Assembly: GCA_003604975.1 (NCBI GenBank) | Contig: QZIR01000017.1 | Location: 1 to 64,000 of the forward strand | DNA: 64,000 nt | Source of the DNA: Desulforudis sp. | GTDB lineage: Bacteria > Bacillota > Desulfotomaculia > Desulfotomaculales > Desulforudaceae | Direction of reading: 5' to 3' | Shown here: positions 25,612-37,196 of the stretch, one piece after another | Numbering within the stretch: the first letter of the stretch is position 1 | How the letters are laid out: each line of letters starts with the position of its first letter | Translations under genes and position numbers: made by a program | The notes under the pieces: generated by a model | The model's database searches: none | The model's input: the letters and a program-made list of their open reading frames with translations, nothing else | What the model was told of the DNA's origin: nothing

Positions 25612-26748
25612 TTATAGCTCCAACACCATGTTGTTGCGGTGGACGATCTCCTCGTTACGCTTGCCACCGAGGATCCTACTGATCTGGCCCGTCTTACAGC
25701 CCTTGATGCGATCCACCTCTTCCGACGAGAAGTTGGTAAGGCCGCGAGCCAGCTCGATACCCTCCGGGTCCACGATGCTCACCGTGTTCCCCATTTCGAA
25801 GACGCCTTCCACGCCCACCACGCCGGAAGGCAGCAGGCTCTTCCCGTTTTGCACCAGCGCCCGAGCCGCGCCCTCGTCCACGACGATCTTACCGCGTACG
25901 GTAGTACTGTAGGCGATCCACTGCTTACGTGTTTCCATCTTGGTCGCCACCGGCCAAAAGACCGTCCCGATCTCCTCGCCGGTCAGGACCCTCCGGAGGA
26001 CGTTATCCACGGTCGCCCGGGCGATCACGCCCGTCACCCCCGAATGGGTCGCCACCCGGACGGCGTGCAGCTTGCTGACCATGCCGCCGGTACCCAGGCG
26101 ACTGCCTGCGGCGCCGGCCAGCTGTTCGATCTCCGGCGTGATCTCGTCCACGGAGGCGATCAGCCGGGCTTCCGGGTCCAGGCGGGGGTTGGCTGTGTAC
26201 AAACCGTCGGTATCGGTGAGCATGACCAGAACCTCGAAATCCATCAGCCCGGCCACGAGGGCGGACAGGTTGTCGTTGTCGCCGAACTTGATCTCGTTCA
26301 CGGCTACGGTGTCGTTTTCGTTGATGATCGGCAACACGCCGAAACGCAACAACGCGCGTAACGTGTTGCGCGCGTTTAAAAACCGGCGGCGATCGGCGAA
26401 GTCCTCTCGCGTCAGCAGAACCTGGCCTACCGTGATGCCGTACTCCGAAAACATCTTTTCGTACATGTGCAGGAGCATCCCCTGCCCCACGGCGGCGCAG
26501 GCCTGCTTCTCGGGAATGGTCCGCGGACGGGACTTCAACCCGATCTTCCCGGCGCCGGCCCCGATCGCGCCGGAGGTCACCAGGATCACTTCCCGACCCT
26601 GGTTGTGCAGGTCAGCCATCTGTCGGACCAGGTTCTCGATACAGGCCAAGTTCAATTTGCCCGTTTCATAAGCCAGGGAACTTGTACCGACCTTGACCAC
26701 AATCTGGTTATAACTCTTTAATACGGTTCGCGAAGCTTGTTTCATCAT
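25612..26748 (-). CDS. proB: Glutamate 5-kinase
   Basis: 378 residues: an amino-acid kinase domain (about 1-260) with 'VVKVGTSSLA', 'SGAIGAGAGKIGL', 'FGDNDNLSALVAG' and 'GTGGMVSKLHAVRVAT', then a C-terminal PUA domain (about 280-360). It phosphorylates glutamate in the first step of proline synthesis and is usually inhibited by proline. Start MMKQAS; either ATG is possible. Divides from obgE by about 56 bases. Confidence 0.95.
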   Translation of the reverse strand: MMKQASRTVLKSYNQIVVKVGTSSLAYETGKLNLACIENLVRQMADLHNQGREVILVTSGAIGAGAGKIGLKSRPRTIPEKQACAAVGQGMLLHMYEKMFSEYGITVGQVLLTREDFADRRRFLNARNTLRALLRFGVLPIINENDTVAVNEIKFGDNDNLSALVAGLMDFEVLVMLTDTDGLYTANPRLDPEARLIASVDEITPEIEQLAGAAGSRLGTGGMVSKLHAVRVATHSGVTGVIARATVDNVLRRVLTGEEIGTVFWPVATKMETRKQWIAYSTTVRGKIVVDEGAARALVQNGKSLLPSGVVGVEGVFEMGNTVSIVDPEGIELARGLTNFSSEEVDRIKGCKTGQISRILGGKRNEEIVHRNNMVLEL

Positions 26749-26804
26749 TAAAAAACCCGAATCTCAAAATACTAAAATTTTCACTACAATATCACATAAG
26801 TGCT

Positions 26805-28663
<1,859 letters not shown>

Positions 28664-28762
28664 GCTGCTTGTGCTTCTCCTCTCCCTATAATGACCTGCC
28701 ACCAACGACCCACAACCTGGTAACGACAGCATAACATCCCAAATCGCCAGCTGGCAATTCAT

Positions 28763-28796
28763 CTCCTAACCTCCGACCTCTGACGACCAACGACCG
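28763..28796. repeat. Seven-base periodic repeat after glgP
   Basis: On the minus strand, immediately after the glgP stop, the units GGTCGTT, GGTCGTC, AGAGGTC, GGAGGTT follow each other with seven-base spacing. Similar runs occur elsewhere in the window at gene ends. Confidence 0.55.
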
Positions 28797-31346
28797 TTAC
28801 ATGCGTGCCCAGGTTACCTCCGGCAGCTCAAAGGCTTGGGCAAAGTCAGGGCTGACCGGCCTTACGCGTACCCCATAACCGAAGGTACCCTGGGGCAGTG
28901 TGATCTTGCCGGTAAACCGGAAGTTTTCCTCGGCGGGTTGGTCTGCAAAGCTCAGCGGAACAGCGTTGGGGTTTTTCAGTCCCCGCTCGGCCGTGTCACC
29001 GTAAACCACCTCTACCCGCACATCGCCGTGCCAGATCGAGCCGAGGTTCACCACGGCATTGAACTCCAACTGGTCTCCGGCCTTCAGGCCGCGGGTGTCG
29101 CCGGTGCTGACCGACACAAAGGACACCTTGGACCAGTTGTCGTGGATGAAGCGTTTAAAGGCCTGAACCCGGTCCGCGACTTCCGCGCCGTTGGCGGCAA
29201 AAATGCGACCCCTGGCGCCCGTTGGCAGGTAGTAACGCTCCGTATATTCAGTCACCATCCGCTCCGTGCTGAACCTCGGCGCGACTGTCCGGATGGAGGC
29301 CTTCATCATCTGCACCCACTCACTGGGTAAACCGTTGTCCTGGCGGTAGTAGGTGGGGATGACCTGGTTCTCCAAGGTGGTGTACAGTGAATGAGTGTCG
29401 TCGGCGTCCTGCAATCCCCAGTCGGTGTAATCCTTCGGTTCCCCGATCGCGAACCCGTTGGCGCCGTCGTAGGCCTCAGGCCACCAGCCGTCCAGGATGC
29501 TGAAGTTGAGTACCCCGTTCAGGCCGGCCTTCATCCCACTGGTACCGCTGGCCTCGTAAGGTCGGCGCGGGTTGTTCAGCCAGACATCGCAGCCGTGCAG
29601 CAGCAGGCGGGCCAACGCCATGTCATACCCTTCGATAAACAGGATTTTCCCCCGGAAGCGCTCGTCATGTGCGAGTTCGTGCACTTCCTTGATGAACTCC
29701 TGCCCCTGGCGGTCGCGCGGGTGGGCCTTACCAGCGAACAGGAACTGTACCGGTCGGGACGGGTCATTGACCATACGGTTCAGCCGGTCACGGTCACGCA
29801 GGAACAGCGTGGCCCGCTTGTAGGTCGCGAATCGCCGGGCAAAACCGATCGTCAGCGTTTGGGGGCTAAGGTATTGGTCGACTTCCTGGATGTAGGCCAG
29901 CGGCTCACCGTTACGTCTGCGCTGGTACTTGACTCTCTCGCGCACCCGTTCGATCATGTCTTCTTTTAACTGCTGGTGGGTCTCCCAAAGCACCTTGTCG
30001 GGTATTTTCTCTACGGCCTGCCACTGGGTCGAATCCCCAATGTGTTCATCCCAGTTGGGCCCGATATACTCCTCCAACAGGTTGCGCAGCGGCGGCGCGA
30101 CCCAGGTGGGGGTATGAATGCCGTTGGTCACCGCACCCACCGGCACTTCCTCTTCCGGTACGGACGGAAACATCCAGTTACACATCCGTCGTGTAACTTC
30201 CCCGTGGAGCTGGCTGACCCCGTTCACGAAGGCAGCTAGATGCATCGCCAGCACCGTCATGTTGAAACCCTGGCGGCCGGGATCCCAGCCGAGGGCCATG
30301 AATTCATCGCGCGACATCTTTAGTAACGGGTAAATCCGGTGGAAATAATGGTCGATCTGCTCGGTCGGAAAGACGTCGTGTCCCGCCGGCACCGGCGTGT
30401 GGGTAGTAAACACCGTCGAGGACCGTACCACCTCAATCGCAGCCTGGGGAGAAAGACCCTCGCCAACCAGTTCCCGGATCCGTTCAATGCCCGAGAATGC
30501 GGCGTGCCCCTCGTTGATATGGTAAACGTCCGGCTTGATCCCCATCGTGCGCAACGCCCGGACCCCCCCGATGCCGAGCAGGATTTCCTGCCCGATGCGG
30601 GTGTCGCAGTCACCGCCGTACAGCTGGCCCGTAAGCCGGCAGAATTCCTCTCGGTTGCCCTCGATGTCGGTGTCCATTAGGTAGATCGGGATCCGGCCGA
30701 CCTGCATTTTCCAGATCTGTACCCGGGCCGTGCCCTCCGGCATTTCCACCTCTACGAAGAGGTCCTTACCGTCCTGGTCCTGTACGGGGAGCAGGGGCAG
30801 TTCATCAAAGTTCAGGTCGGGGTAATGGGGTACCTGCCAGCCCTCGCGGTTGATCCGCTGGTCGAAATAGCCGTGCCGGTACAGGAGTCCGATGCCCACG
30901 AAGGGGATTCCCCGGTCACTGGCAGCCTTACAGTGGTCCCCGGCCAGTACCCCCAGACCACCGGAGTAAACCGGGTGGGATTCGTGGACCCCGAATTCTG
31001 CCGAAAAATAGGCCACCTGCCGGTCAGTGGCGCCCGGAAAGTGTGTCTCGTACCAGCTTTGTCTGGCCATGTAGTCGTCGTAGCGGGTAAACAGGTGGTC
31101 GTAAGCAGCCAGGTAATCGGAATCGGCGGCGGCCTCGACCAGGTCGGCTTGCTTCACATTGAGGAGAAAGCGCACCGGGTTGTGGGAGACCAGATCCCAT
31201 AGCCTGTAATCAATCCGGCGAAAGAGGTCCTGGGCGTCAGGGCTCCAGCTGAACCACATATTGTAAGCCAGTTCGGACAATCTGCGAATCCGTTCAGGCA
31301 AAACCGGCATTACCGAAATCTTGTTGAAACAGATCAAAGAGTTCAT
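28797..31346 (-). CDS. glgP: Alpha-glucan (glycogen) phosphorylase
   Basis: About 849 residues. N-terminal DUF3417-type region ('RIRRLSELAYNMWFSWSPDA') followed by the GT35 phosphorylase fold: 'YFSAEFGVHESHPVYSGGLG', 'HINEGHAAFS', 'THTPVPAGHDVF', and the PLP-lysine segment 'EASGTSGMKAGLNGVLNFS'. It releases glucose-1-phosphate from glycogen or maltodextrin. The start is uncertain between ATGs at 31367 and 31346. It lies downstream of the synthase/branching fusion, so storage and use are encoded together. Confidence 0.93.
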   Translation of the reverse strand: MNSLICFNKISVMPVLPERIRRLSELAYNMWFSWSPDAQDLFRRIDYRLWDLVSHNPVRFLLNVKQADLVEAAADSDYLAAYDHLFTRYDDYMARQSWYETHFPGATDRQVAYFSAEFGVHESHPVYSGGLGVLAGDHCKAASDRGIPFVGIGLLYRHGYFDQRINREGWQVPHYPDLNFDELPLLPVQDQDGKDLFVEVEMPEGTARVQIWKMQVGRIPIYLMDTDIEGNREEFCRLTGQLYGGDCDTRIGQEILLGIGGVRALRTMGIKPDVYHINEGHAAFSGIERIRELVGEGLSPQAAIEVVRSSTVFTTHTPVPAGHDVFPTEQIDHYFHRIYPLLKMSRDEFMALGWDPGRQGFNMTVLAMHLAAFVNGVSQLHGEVTRRMCNWMFPSVPEEEVPVGAVTNGIHTPTWVAPPLRNLLEEYIGPNWDEHIGDSTQWQAVEKIPDKVLWETHQQLKEDMIERVRERVKYQRRRNGEPLAYIQEVDQYLSPQTLTIGFARRFATYKRATLFLRDRDRLNRMVNDPSRPVQFLFAGKAHPRDRQGQEFIKEVHELAHDERFRGKILFIEGYDMALARLLLHGCDVWLNNPRRPYEASGTSGMKAGLNGVLNFSILDGWWPEAYDGANGFAIGEPKDYTDWGLQDADDTHSLYTTLENQVIPTYYRQDNGLPSEWVQMMKASIRTVAPRFSTERMVTEYTERYYLPTGARGRIFAANGAEVADRVQAFKRFIHDNWSKVSFVSVSTGDTRGLKAGDQLEFNAVVNLGSIWHGDVRVEVVYGDTAERGLKNPNAVPLSFADQPAEENFRFTGKITLPQGTFGYGVRVRPVSPDFAQAFELPEVTWARM

Positions 31347-31500
31347 CCTCTCAAAAGAGTGATACATTTATTTTATGGTTAACTTGCCTCGAACTGCATT
31401 TTTCGATGCTATTCGCCGAGCTTCAATTTTATGGTTTATGGAGGAAAAATCAGACCCTGACATCGCAGGGACCGTGCAATACTTTTTGTTTTGACCGCTC

Positions 31501-34308
31501 CTAATTTGCGGTGGGTACCGTCAGGACGGTTTCATCCCTCACGACGAGGGTCCTGGCGTAGACGTCTTTGGTTCGTTCTGAAATGTAGCGCCAGTCGTAA
31601 AGGGTGACCACCTTCTGCCAGCCCTTACGCGCCATCTGCAGGGAGACCCCGGGGGCAGTAATGATCTGGGTGAGATAATAGGCCATCAGGTCGGGACGGT
31701 TCGGCGAGATCTTAAATCCGTCAACCCCGTGCTCGATCACTTCACCAAGGCCGCCAGTGTCGGAAACGATCACCGGGACCTGGGCGGCCAAAGCCTCCAG
31801 GGCCACGATCCCGAAGGGTTCATACAGGCTGGGGAAAACCGCTACCGCCGCTCCGAGGAAAAGCTCGTTCCGATCGGCGCCGTCCACAAAACCGGCGAAG
31901 CGCACATGGTCGCCCAGCCCCAGGCTTTCGGAGAGCTGTTGGAGTTCCTCCATGTAGGGGCCGATTCCGGCCACCACCAGCTGCAGTTCGGGGAATCGAG
32001 GCAGCAGCAGCGACAGTGCCTGGAGCAGCACCTGGACCCCCTTCTCCGGTACCAGTCGGCCGATATAAAGGATGTATCCGCCGTCGGCCAGGGTCCGAAT
32101 GTCCCCGGTCCAGCCCCTTACGCCTAGGGAGGTTGGCTCGACCCCGTTCGGAATCACGCTTATCTTTAGCGCCGGGACATCGAACAACCGCTCGATTTCC
32201 TGGGCCATGTACTCGCTGCAGCAGATCAGTGAAGCCGCGTCCTGTGTCAGCTGCTTCTCCTCGCCGTGAATCTGGTACTGCAGCTCGTTGTGCAGACCCC
32301 GGTGTCTCCCGTGCTCGGTGGCGTGGATCGTGGCCACCAGCGGAATATTGAAGGCCCGGGAAATCTCGGCCCCCGCCGCCCCTACCAGCCAGTCATGGGC
32401 GTGGACCACGTCGAATTGCTGTCCGCCTTCACGCAGGGCCTCCGCGAGCTCGATCATGCCCAGATTTAGCTCGTGTACCCAGGTCAGAAAATCGCGCGCC
32501 CGGATCCGGTCCTCGGGAAAGCGGTGCACCCTGACCCCAGCCACCCACTCGTACTGGTTCAGATGAGGCGCCGGCGAGGTCACTACATGTACCTCGTCCC
32601 CCTGGGAGGCCATCGCCGTCGACAGGTCATGGACGTGCCGGCCCAGGCCCCCCACGGTCAGCGGGGGGAACTCCCAGGAAAGCATCAGTACCCGAAACCT
32701 ACGCCTGTTCCGGGTCGTCCCGCTCCGGTAGTGGTGACTGTAGACCCGGAAATCGATGTCCGGAAAGATGTTGTCCTGGACCTCAAGTTCCGTCAGCTTC
32801 GACTGGTGGACCAACCCCTTGTCCAGCCCGTCCACCAGGGTGTTGAACCGGTTGATGTGCCGGGAGAGCCTGCGGTTCGCGTATTCGACGGCCGTCCCCA
32901 TCTTGATGATAAAGGCCCAGTCACTCGACTGTGCCAGCAGGAGCTCACGCCCGGCCTGGTTCAAGACGCGGCGGACCATGCCCCTGGCCCCGTAATGCAA
33001 ATCCGCGAGCTCCGCCATCCGGGTCTCCATCACGTGGGTGTGCCGGTATATCCAGTCGTTGGTTTCGTTCAGCCACACCTCGTTGTAGCCGCCCGCCCCC
33101 CAGCTGGACAGGGAAAGTTCCACCACTTCGTTTTCAGGATACACATCCAGGTACCGACTGGGCGTGGTCATCTCGATACCTTCAACCTTTTCCGCTGCCT
33201 GGCGGCACAAAGCCTCAATCCACTTCGGCCCTTCAAACCACCAGTGTCCAAACAGCTCAGCGTCGTACGGGGCCACCATCAGCGGGATCCGGTCAATTTG
33301 CTCCCCGATGTGCTCTGCTTGGAGCTGTCTCGACTGCAGGAAGTGCCGAGCATGGGCGCGGGTCTTCTCCTCCGCCACATCCGGTTGATAGATTTGCTTC
33401 TCGGAATGCGGGGCGGTGATCCGGTAATACTTGAAACCCGTGTCCGTACGCACCCCCTCGGCCGGGGTGTACGGGGCCAGGTATTCCCAGTCCAGTTCAT
33501 AGCCAATATCGCGGTAATACTCACGGTAATAAGGGTCACCCGGGTATCCCACCAGGCGGTCCCACACCTGCCGGGAGCTTTCCGGATCGCGCGCGAAGGC
33601 CGCTACTCCGGAGGGGCAGTAGGCCGGGGAATAAACCCCGTAGCGCGGGTGGGGACGGGCGTACTCCAGGCCGTGCGTTTCTGTGAAGAAATACCGGACC
33701 CCGTTATCACGCAACAGTTCGTCGACGCCAGGGATGTAGGCACATTCCGGCAGCCAGAAACCCTTGGGCAGGCACTCAAAATGCTTTTTGAAGGTGTTTA
33801 CACCGATCTGGATCTGGGCCCGCCGAGCCTCCTGGGTACGCATCAGCGGCAGATACCCATGAGTCGCCGCCGTAGTAATCAGCTCGACCGATCTATAGTC
33901 CTGAAAGCCCCGGAAGGCCCAGACCAGGTTGGAGTCATAGCGTCGAAAGACATCCCGGGCTTCTTCCAGGCGATGGCCGTACATTTCGGCCAGAACACGC
34001 AAATCCGGCTGGTCGGCCAGCCGGCGATGTTCAAGATCAGCCAATACCAATAGCCGTTCCAGGTATCTCCGGTACCGCTCCTGCATCATGGGGTCTGTGA
34101 ACATCGAGATCAGCGGGGGCGATACAGAAATGGTCAGCTTGAATTCCACCCTGTCCCGGTAAAGGTCTTCAATCCTGCGAATCAGCGGGATGTAACACTC
34201 GGTCAGGGCCTGGTAATACCATTGTTCCTCCAGGTGCCGCTCCGCCTCGGGATGGCACACAAAAGGCAAATGGGCATGCAGCACCAGGGCTAGGTATCCC
34301 TTGGTCAT
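31501..34308 (-). CDS. GH57 branching enzyme fused to GT4 glycosyltransferase
   Basis: 935 residues in two catalytic halves. Residues 1-520 are a GH57 domain of the DUF1957-containing branching-enzyme type: LVLHAHLPFV, nucleophile Glu near 185 in GFWLPECAY, acid Asp in 'APYDAELFGHWWFEGP'. From about 538 a glycogen-synthase-like GT-B domain begins: 'VLMLSWEFPPLTVGGLGRHV', 'VVHAHDWLVGAAG', 'YIGRLVPEKGVQVLL' and 'FPSLYEPFGIVALEALA'. One chain could thus elongate and branch alpha-glucan. It lies between DUF4912 and glgP. Full length; no frameshift. Confidence 0.9.
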   Translation of the reverse strand: MTKGYLALVLHAHLPFVCHPEAERHLEEQWYYQALTECYIPLIRRIEDLYRDRVEFKLTISVSPPLISMFTDPMMQERYRRYLERLLVLADLEHRRLADQPDLRVLAEMYGHRLEEARDVFRRYDSNLVWAFRGFQDYRSVELITTAATHGYLPLMRTQEARRAQIQIGVNTFKKHFECLPKGFWLPECAYIPGVDELLRDNGVRYFFTETHGLEYARPHPRYGVYSPAYCPSGVAAFARDPESSRQVWDRLVGYPGDPYYREYYRDIGYELDWEYLAPYTPAEGVRTDTGFKYYRITAPHSEKQIYQPDVAEEKTRAHARHFLQSRQLQAEHIGEQIDRIPLMVAPYDAELFGHWWFEGPKWIEALCRQAAEKVEGIEMTTPSRYLDVYPENEVVELSLSSWGAGGYNEVWLNETNDWIYRHTHVMETRMAELADLHYGARGMVRRVLNQAGRELLLAQSSDWAFIIKMGTAVEYANRRLSRHINRFNTLVDGLDKGLVHQSKLTELEVQDNIFPDIDFRVYSHHYRSGTTRNRRRFRVLMLSWEFPPLTVGGLGRHVHDLSTAMASQGDEVHVVTSPAPHLNQYEWVAGVRVHRFPEDRIRARDFLTWVHELNLGMIELAEALREGGQQFDVVHAHDWLVGAAGAEISRAFNIPLVATIHATEHGRHRGLHNELQYQIHGEEKQLTQDAASLICCSEYMAQEIERLFDVPALKISVIPNGVEPTSLGVRGWTGDIRTLADGGYILYIGRLVPEKGVQVLLQALSLLLPRFPELQLVVAGIGPYMEELQQLSESLGLGDHVRFAGFVDGADRNELFLGAAVAVFPSLYEPFGIVALEALAAQVPVIVSDTGGLGEVIEHGVDGFKISPNRPDLMAYYLTQIITAPGVSLQMARKGWQKVVTLYDWRYISERTKDVYARTLVVRDETVLTVPTAN

Positions 34309-34311
34309 GGG

Positions 34312-34761
34312 CTAGCCTTCTCCTTCCGGACCGAAGCCGGACGAACCGGGTTGATCGTCCTTTTTGTAAGTCTTGAACGGTACGGGTACCTGGGTTTGCC
34401 GCTGTACGGTCTCCACTACCTCCTCAGGCGGAGTCGCTACGACCTCCGAACTCAGGTATGAGTAATAATGGTCTCCTTCACGACGGCCCAGTTCGCAGCG
34501 GTATTCCACCCCGTCGTTCACGTTGCGGAAATACCAGTTGCCCGTGCGCCAGTCGGGCAAGACTTCCTCAAGCAGGACGCTCCCGTTGCGACTGACTTGA
34601 TAAAGACGCAGGGCAAACTCACCGCCCGTCGTCAACAGATCCCAGAATTCCGGTGACAGTTCCCAGTACACGTAGACCACGCCCGGCCCCTGCACGAGGG
34701 CCACCAGCGTGTTCCCGTCGTAGCTGGGGGGCAGTGGTGAGGTCCAGTTGGTATGGTTCAT
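34312..34761 (-). CDS. DUF4912 protein
   Basis: 149 residues with the DUF4912 pattern 'LVALVQGPGVVYVYWELSPE', then 'GNWYFRNVNDGVEYRCELGRR'. The fold is expected to be beta-rich and carbohydrate-module-like. It is the first gene of the glycogen unit, three bases before the GH57-GT4 fusion. It may help bind glucan or the enzymes, but no activity is established. The C-terminal 30 residues are Pro/Gly-rich and probably disordered. Confidence 0.8.
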   Translation of the reverse strand: MNHTNWTSPLPPSYDGNTLVALVQGPGVVYVYWELSPEFWDLLTTGGEFALRLYQVSRNGSVLLEEVLPDWRTGNWYFRNVNDGVEYRCELGRREGDHYYSYLSSEVVATPPEEVVETVQRQTQVPVPFKTYKKDDQPGSSGFGPEGEG

Positions 34762-34893
34762 TGCGGATCCTCCTCTCGGCTCTCCTTGGGAAGTATTGTA
34801 AAGACCATCCGGCTTCCGTCATATAGGTTAGATGAATAGTAGCTTTGGTGCGGGTGCAGCTTCTGTGTTAGAAGATGTAAGGTGGCGTAGATT

Positions 34894-35832
34894 GTGATTA
34901 GTGGGCTGGTTTTTCTGGGCGGTCTCGGGCTGCTCCTTTTCGGTCTCCGACTCTTGCAGGGTGGTCTGGAACGGGCAGCAAAACCCCAACTCCAAACCGT
35001 TCTCCTGCGCCTCGCCGGGAATCCCTTCAATGCCACCGTGACCGGCGTATTCGTTACCGCCCTGGTCCAGAGCAGTACCGCCGTAACGGTGCTCAGTATC
35101 GGTTTTGTCAATACCGGCCTGATGACCCTGTCTCAGGCCGTAGGCATCATCCTGGGAGCCAATATCGGTACCTGCCTGACCGTGCAGCTAATGACCCTTG
35201 ACCTGGGAAACCTGGCCCCGCTTCTGCTCGCGGTCGGCCTGGTCCTATGGCGCACCGGCCGCCGACTGAGCCCCGCCGGTCAGAGTCTTGCCGGATTCGG
35301 CTCTGTCTTCCTGGCCCTTGAATTGATGTCAGTTTCCCTGTCACCTTTGGGTGAGAGCATCTGGTTCCAGGACCTCACCTCCGGGCTGACCGGAAACTAC
35401 CTGATGGCGGCCGCGGTCGGAGCGCTGGCGACCGGTCTTCTCCATTCCTCAAGCACCAGCACCGGGGTCGTCATTGCCCTCGCCCGTGAAGGTTTGATCG
35501 GGCTTCCGGAGGCCGTTGCCCTGATCCTCGGCAACAACGTGGGAACCTGCTCCACTGCCCTGTTGGCCAGCCTGGCTGGATCGACCGCCGGCAAGCGGGT
35601 CGCCTTGGCGCACCTGCTGATTAACCTGGCCGGGGCCGTTATTTTGCTTCCGGCGGTACCGGCGCTGGCCGCCTTACTACCCCTTCTCGGGTCCGGCATC
35701 GATCACCAGGTCGCTAATGCCCACACCGTCTTCAACGTTGTTTCATCGCTGGTCATCCTGCCGTTTGTCTACCCTTTTACCCGTTTGCTATACTGCGTGG
35801 TACCCGGTGACGACTATCTACGCATGCGCTGA
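34894..35832 (+). CDS. Na+/phosphate-type cotransporter, transport core only
   Basis: 312 residues with about eight membrane helices and the two inverted repeats of the NptA/NaPi-II family: 'TALVQSSTAVTVLSIGFVN' with 'GIILGANIGTCLT', and 'TGLLHSSSTSTGVVIALA' with 'ALILGNNVGTCSTALLA'. GTG start with AAGGTGG. Many homologues carry a C-terminal PhoU-like domain; this one does not. It overlaps the end of the convergent carboxypeptidase gene by 19 bases. The ion and substrate are inferred from the family only. Confidence 0.85.
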   Translation: MISGLVFLGGLGLLLFGLRLLQGGLERAAKPQLQTVLLRLAGNPFNATVTGVFVTALVQSSTAVTVLSIGFVNTGLMTLSQAVGIILGANIGTCLTVQLMTLDLGNLAPLLLAVGLVLWRTGRRLSPAGQSLAGFGSVFLALELMSVSLSPLGESIWFQDLTSGLTGNYLMAAAVGALATGLLHSSSTSTGVVIALAREGLIGLPEAVALILGNNVGTCSTALLASLAGSTAGKRVALAHLLINLAGAVILLPAVPALAALLPLLGSGIDHQVANAHTVFNVVSSLVILPFVYPFTRLLYCVVPGDDYLRMR

Positions 35833-37013
35833 CTGGTCCTCACGGTCCGGACCACGAACCTCATCGCGTAGACGAACATAACCAGGCCTGCGAACACCAC
35901 TCCCACCCAGAAATACCAGAGAGTCTGTATGGGGCGGCTGACATCGTTGCCGGCAATAACCGGTACGGTTCCCAGTTCTTTTCCATTATGATTTAATACG
36001 AGGCGCCCCACGGTTTCTCCTTCTCCGATTGGCGCCTTAAGCTCCCCGTCAAGGACTATTTCTGACCGGATCACCGGATCCGGGTTCCGTACGGGAAACA
36101 CCCACCGCAGGGTTTCACTGGCGACCAGATCCAGCCCGGTGTTCCCAACCACCACTGGGGCGTGCCCAACCTTCATCCCCGCAGAAACAACCTCGGTCGA
36201 GACAAACTCATCGAAACCGTAGTTCAGAAGGTTTGCCGTGTCACTCCAGACCGTCTGCTCCTCGTTCTTGAGAACCACCGTCAATAGTTCGCGGCCGTCT
36301 CTTTCGGCCAGACCCACCAGGCACCGCTTTGCCCTTGAGGTATAGCCGGTCTTGATACCGGTCGCACCCTCATAGCTCCACAGCAGCTTGTTAGTGTTCA
36401 CTAGGTTGGTGACCGTCTCCGGATCCTCTCGTATGATGGTTCCGGTCCTGGTTGAAACCAGCTCCCTGAAGCGCAAATCCTGAATGGCCGCCCGGGCGAT
36501 CAGGGACAGGTCCCGGGCCGTAGAATAATGGTCGTCTTCGTGTAGGCCATTCGGGTTCACAAAGTGCGAATTCACCGCCCCGATGCGCCGTGCCTCCTCG
36601 TTCATCATCGCGGCAAAACCCTCGACCGACCCGGCGATATGCTCTGCAATGGCCACTGCCGCATCGTTGGCTGAATTCAGCATCATGGCCCGGACCAGGT
36701 CATTCAGGATGACTTCCTCACCCTCCACAAGGTAGATGGATGTCCCCTCCACGGCCCGCACGCAGGACCCGATGGTTACTGTGTCCTCCAGATTACCATG
36801 TTTTAAGGCCAGCAGCGTGGTCAGCATCTTGGTCGTGCTGGCCGGGTACATCTGCTGGTCGGCGTTTTTTTCGTATAGGCACTGCCCGGTCGATAGATCG
36901 ATTAGGATGGCCGCCTCCCCCGCCATAAGGGGTTCAGCTGCGTAAGCCTTTCCCATCAAGAAAGAGAGTAGGACTGCAATTAGGAGAAGGGTGTAGATCC
37001 TGGTGCGTTTCAT
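35814..37013 (-). CDS. dacF: D-alanyl-D-alanine carboxypeptidase (DacF/PBP5 type)
   Basis: 399 residues from the ATG of MKRTRIYTLL. N-terminal signal peptide ending near AYAAEP; catalytic SxxK is STTK, second motif SAN, third KTG ('GATGIKTGYTSRAKR'). A PBP5-type C-terminal beta domain and a final membrane helix (about 365-385) follow, so it is anchored outside the membrane. It trims pentapeptide side chains of peptidoglycan. In spore formers such genes shape the cortex. Confidence 0.93.
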   Translation of the reverse strand: MKRTRIYTLLLIAVLLSFLMGKAYAAEPLMAGEAAILIDLSTGQCLYEKNADQQMYPASTTKMLTTLLALKHGNLEDTVTIGSCVRAVEGTSIYLVEGEEVILNDLVRAMMLNSANDAAVAIAEHIAGSVEGFAAMMNEEARRIGAVNSHFVNPNGLHEDDHYSTARDLSLIARAAIQDLRFRELVSTRTGTIIREDPETVTNLVNTNKLLWSYEGATGIKTGYTSRAKRCLVGLAERDGRELLTVVLKNEEQTVWSDTANLLNYGFDEFVSTEVVSAGMKVGHAPVVVGNTGLDLVASETLRWVFPVRNPDPVIRSEIVLDGELKAPIGEGETVGRLVLNHNGKELGTVPVIAGNDVSRPIQTLWYFWVGVVFAGLVMFVYAMRFVVRTVRTSQRMRR

Positions 37014-37133
37014 TCTGCTCCCCATTTATCATTATGGTTTCTTTCATTATACCGGAAAGTCTTACAGGTTTGTACCAGGATTCAACCCAACAACAATAAG
37101 AAGATATATGCCGGAAAGACAGGAACATAACCA

Positions 37134-37167
37134 CAAAAAAGAACAGGGACCGCAAAACCGGCCCTGT
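37134..37167 (-). terminator. Terminator after htrA
   Basis: ACAGGG (37143-37148) with ACCG pairs with CGGCCCTGT; on the minus strand a TTCTTTTTTG tract follows. It lies about 30 bases after the htrA stop. Confidence 0.75.
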
Positions 37168-37196
37168 CCCTCGGATCCCGCTAGTCTATGGTACGG

